A stretch of DNA of 11,480 nt. Source: an uncultured Saprospiraceae bacterium. Its GTDB lineage: Bacteria > Bacteroidota > Bacteroidia > Chitinophagales > Saprospiraceae. Where the stretch lies: contig CAKUWM010000065.1 in the NCBI GenBank assembly GCA_934699305.1, forward strand, positions 1-11,480, written 5' to 3'. Under the pieces are notes generated by a model. That model worked only from the letters and a program-made list of their open reading frames with translations. It made no database searches and was not told where the DNA came from. Made by a program: the position numbers and the translations under genes. Below are positions 1 to 5,633 of the stretch, piece by piece (the stretch's first letter is position 1; each line of letters begins with the position of its first letter).

Positions 1-416
1 CCTTCGTCTATTAAATCTTGTGGGGATGCGTTCGAAATTTGTCTGATATCAGATGTTAGAGCAAGTTTTTCATCTTGGGGCCGGTAAAAACCCAATAATG
101 AGGATTCATCCTCCAAAGCTTTTAGGCTTAAGTGAGCCTTTTGACCCAAACCTTTTTCCGTTATTTGTACATTACCTCTTGAGGGATAATGAATGTAACC
201 ACCTTTTTTTAAATATGATTTTCCCCAAGCGATTCTGTTATTGATCAATATTTCCCCTGACTTTGTTTTTTCCTCCAACAATTCCTTTGGCAAATGGGAA
301 TAATATTTATCGATCAATCTTTTTTGCAGTTCTCTTGAATGTAGAATCTCTTTATTGGATAAAACCTCTAAAATAGGATTGAAAGTTTCGTGGAATTTTG
401 GTATTTCTTGATTCAT
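1..416 (-). CDS. mrr: Mrr-type restriction protein, N-terminal part (cut by window edge)
   Basis: The first 138 codons of a gene that continues beyond the left edge; the start is ATG at 416-414. The translation (MNQEIPKFHETFNPILEVLS...) looks like the Mrr N-terminal winged-helix domain: an opening helix, then the family signature NRIAWGKSYLKKGGYI at about residues 62-77 (compare the usual NRVGWAxxYLKKAGL), then SRGNVQITEKG, the typical beta-wing 'RGxxxITExG'. The last residues (ASPQDLIDE) match the 'tPEelie' linker that leads into the catalytic domain. In the family, the Mrr C-terminal PD-(D/E)xK-like domain cleaves modified foreign DNA (type IV restriction); that part is not in the window, so activity cannot be judged. 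It follows symE after a 460-base spacer and probably has its own promoter, though none is clear. Family call is fairly sure; function is inferred from the family. Confidence 0.82.
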   Translation of the reverse strand, partial: MNQEIPKFHETFNPILEVLSNKEILHSRELQKRLIDKYYSHLPKELLEEKTKSGEILINNRIAWGKSYLKKGGYIHYPSRGNVQITEKGLGQKAHLSLKALEDESSLLGFYRPQDEKLALTSDIRQISNASPQDLIDE

Positions 417-591
417 TTTTTTTACGGCCAGTTTGGACATTGCACATTACGGTACGGTTCGGGTATTAACGAAAAAAAGAGTGCTTAACCCTATCGCTCA
501 ACCTAAATACCGTATGGTTAAATTTAGGGAAAATTTTATTAGAATTGTTTTCTTCCCCGTTTATGACAATATGAAGTTGAAAATATCCCTG

Positions 592-611
592 TTCTATTTT
601 ATGGAATAGAA
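592..611 (-). terminator. Inverted repeat, possible weak terminator
   Basis: TTCTATT (592-598) and AATAGAA (605-611) form a perfect 7-bp stem with a 6-base loop. On the minus strand it lies downstream of symE and is followed by CAGGGATATTTTC, a poor T tract. It could end the hsdR-symE transcript, but the stem is AT-rich and the case is weak. Confidence 0.25.
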
Positions 612-698
612 GGCAGAACATTCCGATGGTTCCCGTTCAGTTTTTGGAGTGTTCGGGGAGATAAATGATGTCTAAATTTTTGCTCTTTCGTTGACAAT

Positions 699-758
699 CC
701 ACCCATTGTACCACCCATTGTACCACCCATTGTACCACCTATTGTACCACCTATTGTA
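699..758. repeat. 12-bp tandem repeat, five copies
   Basis: Five head-to-tail copies: three of CCACCCATTGTA (699-734) followed by two of CCACCTATTGTA (735-758), differing at one base, with a degenerate start of a sixth (CTATAG). The unit is a multiple of three, so any frame stays open: the plus strand reads HPLY/HLLY and the minus strand reads TIGG/TMGG. In that minus frame the open stretch runs from a TGA upstream of about 795 through the repeat to a TAA near 599, without a good start. It may be a minisatellite or the remnant of a repeat-containing protein tail. Confidence 0.9.
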
Positions 759-878
759 CTATAGCCGGATCCGTTCAACAGGAGTTTATCTCAGTTTTTA
801 TTGTTTATTTTGGTTTCGACGATTTTTCAATTTATTGTTGCTTTCCAAGTCCAACGGAACTCTGATTATTAGACATAG

Positions 879-1061
879 TTATTTCTGTCCGTTATCAACT
901 GTTATTGCCAACTTATTTTTCTCTACTTGAATTTTGACACGTTTTCCTTCCTTGAACCCCACTTCTTCCAACCATCTTCCCTCAAGTCTAATTTCAGGCA
1001 GAGTAGTATATTGCATTCCAACCTTTACACTAATTTTGAAAATTAAATGAATATGGGGCAA
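879..1061 (-). CDS. symE: SymE-like toxin family protein
   Basis: A 60-residue product whose core, LPEIRLEGRWLEEVGF (about residues 21-36) followed by KEGKRVKIQVEKNKLAIT, matches the SymE toxin domain (usual form xPxIxLxGkWLexAGFxxGxxVxVxvxxgxLvl), an AbrB-like fold. E. coli SymE is an SOS-induced toxin that condenses or degrades nucleic acid and is held down by the antisense RNA SymR. The frame is blocked by TAA at 1064-1062, so the start is TTG at 1061-1059 or ATG at 1016-1014. The residues before that ATG (IFKISVKVG) align with the usual RKLxVxY opening strand, which favours the TTG. It begins 9 bases after the hsdR stop, so it is probably co-transcribed and translationally coupled. The short N-terminus may mean some decay. 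Confidence 0.75.
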   Translation of the reverse strand: MPHIHLIFKISVKVGMQYTTLPEIRLEGRWLEEVGFKEGKRVKIQVEKNKLAITVDNGQK

Positions 1062-1070
1062 TTAGAAATT

Positions 1071-4058
1071 TTATTGTTCGTTCAGCTTTTTATAAATTTT
1101 ATTCATCATCAATTCTTTCACTAAATCACCAAACACTTTATCCTCCAATATTTTTTCAAAGATTTCTTGATTTTGATCCATTCGGCCAATGAGTTTGTCA
1201 ATAAACTTATCGTTGAAGGCGAATTTAAAAGTATCAATTTTATTTACCCTTGCTTGTGCCTGTAAGGTTTCATCTTCCATCAATTCCGCTTCGATCTGGT
1301 CAAAGAAAAGCTTGTCCGCTTCTTCAAACTCTGTTCCAAAGCGGTCATTTAACAAGTTGATTATTTCAGATAATAATGCTTCTTCGTCTTTGGCTCTTTT
1401 TAATCCTGCTTCCGATGTTCCGCTAAGCTCGCCTTCTTCTCCTTTCTGTAATTCGATAGAACCTTCTTTGATCTTCTGCAAACGGTAATATTCCAAAGCC
1501 ACTTCATCATCTAAATGCAGGGATTCCGATAATTCACGTTTTGGAAGTCTAGTTTGTAATAGCTTGACATATGCATAAAACTTCTCAAATTCTGAATCAA
1601 TAAAGGGCATAATCTGGGAGAGAAACGCATACAAGTTTGTCCACGAACGTAAGCCTTTTTTAAATTCGTCTTGTTTTTCCTCTTCCGCTATTGCTTTAAA
1701 TCTGTCGACAGCTGGGTCGGTGAAAGCATAAAGATGTTTTTGTTGTTTTGGATTGTTTAGCTTGGTTTTTGGGTCAAAATAAATGTTGGCAAAAGCTTCT
1801 ATTTCTTGATTCCAATACACTTGAAATTCATCTAATCTTGCTTTTAGGTCATACAAATGGTTAATATCCGTTTCTTCGGTTACGGAAGTAACTTCGTAGT
1901 AAGGTTGAAAAGAATCTAAAATGGTTTGCCTGTCATTGGCAAAATCCAAAACAAAAGTATCTTCCTTTCCTGGATGCATTCTGTTAAGACGAGATAAGGT
2001 CTGAACAGCTTTTACTCCTGAAAGCTTCTTATCCACATACATGGTATGTAGTAATGGTTGATCAAAGCCCGTTTGATACTTGTCGGCTACAATCAGGATT
2101 TTGTATTCATCTTTTTCAAAAATAGTTGGCAATTCTTTTTCACTATAACCTGTCATTTGAGGTTCTGAAACGCCATCAGGCGCATTTTCATCAATGACTT
2201 TACCCGAAAATGCCACCAATATTTTGATTTCATTTTCATAACCTTTGGTTTTTATATATTTCCCAACTTCTTCAAAATAACGCTTGGCATGTAATCTTGA
2301 TCCACATACCAACATGGCTTTGGCTTTGCCCCCTATCTTTTTAGCAACTATATCCCGGAAGTGCTCAATGATAATTTCTGTCTTCTGTGCCAAATTGTGC
2401 GGATGCAGGGAAACATATTTACCGATCGCTTTGGCCGCCTTTTTCTTATTCAGATTTGGGTCTTCTTGAATGGCTTTGGTTAGTTTGAAATAGAGTTCAT
2501 AGGTGGTGTAATTTTGCAGCACATCCAAAATAAAGCCTTCCTCAATAGCTTGCCTCATAGCATACAAGTGAAAAGGCTTAGGCTTCCCGTCAGCATCTTT
2601 ATCGCCAAACACTTGTAATGTCTTGTATTTTGGTGTTGCGGTAAAGGCAAAAAATGAAATATTGGATTGCTGACCTCTTGCTGCTGCCGACCTTTCTATC
2701 TGTTCTCTTATAAAATCATCTCCGGTATAATCATCTGTATCGTCTGTTTCTGCCTGCTCCAGTGATTTTGAAGCCAAGACTTCTTTTAGCTTTTTGCTCG
2801 CTTCGCCACCTTGTGAACTATGGGCCTCATCGATGATTACGGCATATTTTCTTTCAGGCAATTCACCTACTTTGTCCACTACAAATGGAAATTTCTGTAA
2901 GGTGGTAATAATGATGTTTATCCCAAAACCCAAAGCAGAGGCCAATTGCGTACTATCTTTGTCTATTTTTTGGACTACGCCTGTTTTATGTTCAAACTGG
3001 TAAATCGTGTTTTGCAATTGTTGGTCGAGTACTTTTCTATCTGTAACTACGATCACGGAATCAAAAATCCGCTCGTCCGTCGCATTGTGCAAACTCGATA
3101 AACGATAAGCCAGCCAAGCTATTGAATTACTCTTACCAGAACCTGCGGAATGCTGTACCAAATAGTTCTTGCCAATCCCGACATTCAACACATTCTCCCC
3201 TATGGTTCTAACGACATCCAATTGATGGTATCTTGGGAAAATGAGTTTTTCTTTCTTGTAAATCCTGCCTTCAATTTCAATTTCATCGGTTTGCAAATGA
3301 ACAAAACGTTGTATGATTTCCATCCAGCTATCCTTTTGTAAAATATTCTCCCACAAATAGGATGTTCTGTATCCATTGGGATTTTTCGGATTTCCTTTTC
3401 CGTTGTTTGCGCCTTTATTGAAGGGCAGCCAGTAGGTTTTACTGCCATCTAATTTAGTGGTCATGAACACTTCATCCTGATCCACAGCAAAGTGAACCAA
3501 GGCCCGTTTTTTAAAGGCAAAAAGGATTTCTCTATTATCCCTGGTTGTACTGTATTGTTTTAAGGCATTACCTACATTTTGCCCGGTAAATTGATTTTTA
3601 AGCTCTAATGTCGCCACAGGTATACCATTGAGGGAAAGCAATAGATCTACTGAATTTTTAATCTTGGCACTATAATAAATTTGACGGTAAACTTTTAGAT
3701 TGTTTTTATTATACAAATCCACGGCATCAGGATTCAAGCCCGAAGCAGGCTGAAAAAAAGCCATTTGAAACCGGACACCATAATCTACGAAACCGTTGCG
3801 AAGCACATCCAAGCTTCCTCTTAAATCCAATTCTTTGTAGAGTCTTTGAATAACCCGATTATCTGCATCCGCTCCGTGAATAGCCGATATTTTCTCCCAA
3901 CGCTTGGGTTGTGATTCCTGTAGAAACCTTATCACTTCGTATTTGAACATTCCCAACTCTGGACTGTAATCAGGTGCGTTGCCTTCTGTATAACCGCCAT
4001 GTTCTACTAGCGACTGTACCAAAGCTGATTCAAATGTGTTTTCAGTTGTTATGCTCAT
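1071..4058 (-). CDS. hsdR: Type I restriction enzyme, R (nuclease/translocase) subunit
   Basis: A full-length 995-residue HsdR. The N-terminal nuclease domain has the PD-(D/E)xK pattern D138, E152 and K154 (NSVDLLLSLNG...VATLELKNQ). The SF2 translocase motor follows: Walker A HSAGSGKS (303-310), DEAH box IIDEAHSSQ (408-416), motif III FFAFTATPK (469-477), and later the motif VI region VQTLSRLNRMHPGKE. The C-terminal helical part ends near LMMNKIYKKLNEQ and should dock onto the HsdM/HsdS core. It translocates and cuts DNA unmodified at the HsdS target, using ATP. The ATG at 4058 begins MSITTENTFESALVQSLVE, a normal family start. It is separated from hsdS by about 3.4 kb of cargo genes, whereas hsdS and hsdR are often adjacent. 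No promoter is visible just upstream. No frameshift or lost motif was seen, so it is probably active. Confidence 0.96.
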   Translation of the reverse strand: MSITTENTFESALVQSLVEHGGYTEGNAPDYSPELGMFKYEVIRFLQESQPKRWEKISAIHGADADNRVIQRLYKELDLRGSLDVLRNGFVDYGVRFQMAFFQPASGLNPDAVDLYNKNNLKVYRQIYYSAKIKNSVDLLLSLNGIPVATLELKNQFTGQNVGNALKQYSTTRDNREILFAFKKRALVHFAVDQDEVFMTTKLDGSKTYWLPFNKGANNGKGNPKNPNGYRTSYLWENILQKDSWMEIIQRFVHLQTDEIEIEGRIYKKEKLIFPRYHQLDVVRTIGENVLNVGIGKNYLVQHSAGSGKSNSIAWLAYRLSSLHNATDERIFDSVIVVTDRKVLDQQLQNTIYQFEHKTGVVQKIDKDSTQLASALGFGINIIITTLQKFPFVVDKVGELPERKYAVIIDEAHSSQGGEASKKLKEVLASKSLEQAETDDTDDYTGDDFIREQIERSAAARGQQSNISFFAFTATPKYKTLQVFGDKDADGKPKPFHLYAMRQAIEEGFILDVLQNYTTYELYFKLTKAIQEDPNLNKKKAAKAIGKYVSLHPHNLAQKTEIIIEHFRDIVAKKIGGKAKAMLVCGSRLHAKRYFEEVGKYIKTKGYENEIKILVAFSGKVIDENAPDGVSEPQMTGYSEKELPTIFEKDEYKILIVADKYQTGFDQPLLHTMYVDKKLSGVKAVQTLSRLNRMHPGKEDTFVLDFANDRQTILDSFQPYYEVTSVTEETDINHLYDLKARLDEFQVYWNQEIEAFANIYFDPKTKLNNPKQQKHLYAFTDPAVDRFKAIAEEEKQDEFKKGLRSWTNLYAFLSQIMPFIDSEFEKFYAYVKLLQTRLPKRELSESLHLDDEVALEYYRLQKIKEGSIELQKGEEGELSGTSEAGLKRAKDEEALLSEIINLLNDRFGTEFEEADKLFFDQIEAELMEDETLQAQARVNKIDTFKFAFNDKFIDKLIGRMDQNQEIFEKILEDKVFGDLVKELMMNKIYKKLNEQ

Positions 4059-4078
4059 GCTTTCTTTTTGAAATTTAT

Positions 4079-4174
4079 TTAGCCCATAAAAGAGATATCA
4101 TATTGACAATCAACATTTAAACTCATTCCTTTTCTAAGTTTCTTTTTCATTTCTTTTTTTTTCTGCCAATCGAT
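4079..4174 (-). pseudogene. Possible 3' end of a lost cargo gene
   Basis: A 31-codon open stretch without its own good start reads IDWQKKKEMKKKLRKG...CQYDISFMG and ends in TAA at 4081-4079, 20 bases ahead of the hsdR ATG. It begins almost exactly where the similarity of the neighbouring piece to hsdR stops (near 4171), in a different frame. By analogy with the SIR2 and Abi_2 genes, whose stops lie at an hsdR start, it may be the C-terminus of a third, deleted gene. I do not recognise the family; it could also be plain non-coding sequence. Confidence 0.35.
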
Positions 4175-4344
4175 AAATCCTCCCAACGCTTGGGTTGTGA
4201 TTCCTGTAGATACTTTATCACTTTGTAATTAAATATGCTCAACTCGGGACTCTAGTCCGGCGTATTGCCATCGGTATGAGTGCCTGGTTCTATTAGCGAC
4301 TGTACAAAGGCTGTTTCAATTCTATTTTCGGTTGTTAGGTTCAT
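4171..4344 (-). pseudogene. Decayed second copy of the 5' end of hsdR
   Basis: Reading from ATG at 4344, this piece encodes MNLTTENRIETAFVQSLIE..., and aligns without gaps to the first 58 residues of the intact HsdR; by hand about 37 of 58 positions are identical, including LQESQPKRWE. A TAG replaces the codon for Tyr31 (PD-stop-SPEL against PDYSPEL). Similarity ends abruptly near 4171. The divergence suggests an ancient duplicate or a fragment from a different hsdR allele rather than a recent copy. It starts 6 bases after the Abi_2 gene stop, the place where an hsdR gene would be expected to start, so it appears to mark an earlier cargo/hsdR boundary. Confidence 0.9.
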
Positions 4345-4350
4345 ATCGTT

Positions 4351-5301
4351 TTAATTTTTCCATAGAGGTTGTTCTCTCCAATCCAATAATTTACTGTTTC
4401 CATCAGAAGGTATCCCTAAAAATTGAATGGGTACACTTGGGTATTTTGCAAAAAGCACCTCTATTTTATCTTTTAAGCTATTCCCAGGGTTTGCCCGATT
4501 CAAGAGATACTTTAAGACACTCATGAAATAAAATACACGCTTATTATTTTCAAAAGGCTTGTCTAGCCAAGGTCCTTTTGCTTTGATAAGTCTATCAGGT
4601 TCAATGGCCAAATCACGGTTCCACAGCCTGGAATGATGGGCACAGATATTTCGTACATAGGTCAAGGTGTGCAACCAAGAAGTAAAGACACGATGATGTA
4701 CATCAAAAAAATCCGCAATTCGTCTCTTATCACTATTATTAGCTAGACCTCTATAAATATGGGAAAGCTCGCCAATAGTTAATAGTTCCAAACACATCCA
4801 GGAAGGAGGGTTTGATGGCCGGTTATAAGTATCCATATAATGTTTAATGAATACCTCCGGTCGCCGGGTTGTCTTTGCTCGGGAAATAATACCCTGTAAA
4901 TCTGAATAGGGATCTACTAATTTTCCAATCCTATTATAATAGGGATTAATAAAATAGGCCTTATTATCCTGCCAATGAGAGTCATTGTAGGTCAAAGACA
5001 TGCTATAAATAAACTGCGTGCGAATAGCTATTTCAATCCGCTCGATACAATCAAAAATTAGCAATCGCAACTCCCGGTCAAAAGTGTATGTGTTAATGAT
5101 CTGTTGAAAAGTAGCTCCCGGATTAAATTGGTCTTTCTGTCTTTGAAAAGGTAAAAAATATGCGCTTAGCCGGTAATAGCTTATTTCCTGAAGGTACGAA
5201 AGAGTTTTAGGTTCATCTCTAACAGTCAAGCCTCTTTTTTTCATTAGGGCGAGCTGGTCTTCAAAAGACAAAGGGGCTTTATTGTAATTACGTTTACTCA
5301 T
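4351..5301 (-). CDS. Abi_2 family (AbiF/AbiD-like) HEPN abortive-infection protein
   Basis: A 316-residue protein beginning MSKRNYNKAPLSFEDQLALM, the usual Abi_2 opening (YNKxPLSxxeQlxlLkxRGL), followed by the family segment ISYYRLSAYFLPFQ (40-53), FDRELRLLIFDCIERIEIAIRT (about 74-95) and, near the C-terminal third, YVRNICAHHSRLWNR (215-229). The last holds the HEPN RNase motif R-N-x3-H (R217, N218, H222). Members (AbiD, AbiF) cause phage abortive infection, probably through RNA cleavage, and several behave like toxins needing restraint. It has its own upstream promoter and structured RNA, so it forms a separate unit within the hsd cluster. Its length is typical and no damage is seen. The family call is strong; the target RNA and trigger are unknown. 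AbiF is preferred over AbiD mainly because of the upstream RNA. Confidence 0.92.
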   Translation of the reverse strand: MSKRNYNKAPLSFEDQLALMKKRGLTVRDEPKTLSYLQEISYYRLSAYFLPFQRQKDQFNPGATFQQIINTYTFDRELRLLIFDCIERIEIAIRTQFIYSMSLTYNDSHWQDNKAYFINPYYNRIGKLVDPYSDLQGIISRAKTTRRPEVFIKHYMDTYNRPSNPPSWMCLELLTIGELSHIYRGLANNSDKRRIADFFDVHHRVFTSWLHTLTYVRNICAHHSRLWNRDLAIEPDRLIKAKGPWLDKPFENNKRVFYFMSVLKYLLNRANPGNSLKDKIEVLFAKYPSVPIQFLGIPSDGNSKLLDWREQPLWKN

Positions 5302-5313
5302 ACCCCTAAAAAG

Positions 5314-5354
5314 AAAAAACCCCCCAAGTGTGCGTCTAAGAGAGGCATGGGAGG
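5314..5354 (-). terminator. Intrinsic terminator of the Abi_2-associated RNA
   Basis: On the minus strand CCTCCCA (5354-5348) pairs with TGGGGGG (5326-5320) over 7 bp (one T-G pair), and six T residues follow at 5319-5314. The intervening segment can extend the hairpin: TGC/GCA and TCT/AGA around a CTT loop. It ends 12 bases before the Abi_2 ATG. It should also stop readthrough from the hsdM-sir2 side, at least in part. Confidence 0.75.
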
Positions 5355-5433
5355 TGTATTATCGTTAATTGAATAGAATCCTCTAAACCAAGACTCGTGA
5401 GCAAATCTAGCGATATGCAACACAGATACTGTC
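5314..5433 (-). ncRNA. Candidate structured RNA upstream of the Abi_2 gene (abiF-RNA-like)
   Basis: A stretch of about 120 bases bounded by a Bacteroidota promoter (5438-5468) and an intrinsic terminator (5314-5354), immediately upstream of the Abi_2 start. Minus-strand hairpins visible by eye: ACAG-TAT-CTGT (5432-5422); GCATATC-GCTA-GATTTGC (5418-5401, seven positions with one T-T mismatch); GAGTC...GATTC (5396-5376, one G-T pair, 11-base loop); and the terminator stem. A conserved 'abiF RNA motif' is known upstream of genes of this family in several phyla, including Bacteroidota; I recall its position but cannot match its consensus base by base. It may act as an antitoxin or guide RNA for the HEPN protein, as in type III-like systems; that is inference. 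The start site is estimated to within a few bases. Confidence 0.65.
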
Positions 5434-5437
5434 GACG

Positions 5438-5468
5438 CAAAAGTACAACTAATAACTGAAACTACAAA
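5438..5468 (-). promoter_or_regulatory. Bacteroidota-type promoter for the small RNA and Abi_2 gene
   Basis: Minus strand TTTG (5468-5465), a 19-base spacer, then TACTTTTG (5445-5438), an exact fit to the Bacteroidota primary-sigma consensus TTTG/TAnnTTTG with its usual spacing. Transcription would begin near 5433, just ahead of the first hairpin. No other fit of this quality was noticed in the window's intergenic stretches. Confidence 0.72.
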
Positions 5469-5485
5469 TACTTTTATCATTCTAC

Positions 5486-5590
5486 TACTTTTATACTTTC
5501 CCTGTTACCACCTCACTGATCAATGCTGATTAGTATTCGGTTAATAATTTAATTGGTTTTTCGGATTTGTTTTTTTTACATCCGTTCCGT
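5486..5590 (-). pseudogene. Decayed copy of the 3' end of hsdS
   Basis: The DNA resembles the end of the intact hsdS (7515-7620), including TTACCACCTC and TATTCGGTTAATAA in plus-strand sense. In the frame starting at 5568 it reads KSEKPIKLLTEY-stop-SALISEVVTGKV-stop, against KTEKLIDLLTEYRTALISEVVTGKV in the real HsdS: about 20 of 25 positions agree. A TAA replaces the Arg codon, and the upstream part (GATGTAAAAAA...) is out of frame, so it is not translated as HsdS. It ends just before the promoter of the Abi_2 unit, where the hsdS stop would lie if that unit had once followed directly after an hsdS. Confidence 0.88.
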
Positions 5591-5606
5591 TAATGGTTAC
5601 GGTTCC

Positions 5607-5633
5607 AAATGTGTTTTCTGTAGTTAGGCTCAT
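5607..5633 (-). pseudogene. Nine-codon remnant of an hsdR start
   Basis: ATG at 5633 overlaps the TGA stop of the SIR2 gene (ATGA) and reads MSLTTENTF, against MSITTENTF in HsdR; similarity then stops and the hsdS remnant follows. The piece is short, but the match with start codon, position and coupling overlap makes chance unlikely. It suggests that the SIR2 gene was once directly followed by and coupled to an hsdR. Confidence 0.8.

Larger units (their letters stand above)
417..878. other. Gene-free spacer between symE and mrr
   Basis: No convincing gene is seen on either strand. It holds a 12-bp tandem repeat (699-758) and a 7-bp inverted repeat (592-611). Around 445-535 there are several related short words (ACGGTACGG, ATACCGTAT, TTAACCC, GGTTAAA) suggestive of a decayed palindromic element, but I cannot delimit it. 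No sequence matching TTTG-N19-TAnnTTTG was found ahead of mrr. Confidence 0.5.

Noticed and set aside
53..244. 63-codon plus-strand frame
   Set aside because: It lies opposite the well-supported mrr coding region and has no family resemblance.
699..758. CRISPR array
   Set aside because: Units of 12 bp are contiguous without spacers, and no cas gene is present.
691..930. 79-codon plus-strand frame with HPLY repeats
   Set aside because: It is the plus reading of the 12-bp tandem repeat and runs into the opposite strand of symE; nothing protein-like outside the repeat.
5298..5480. 60-codon minus-strand frame with a signal-peptide-like start just before the Abi_2 gene
   Set aside because: It spans the promoter, hairpins and terminator of the candidate RNA, so the mapped signals explain the stretch better; no family resemblance.
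4059..5633. Insertion sequence as the cause of the hsdS-hsdR interval rearrangement
   Set aside because: No transposase, terminal inverted repeats or target duplication were seen; the duplicated pieces are all hsdS ends or hsdR starts.
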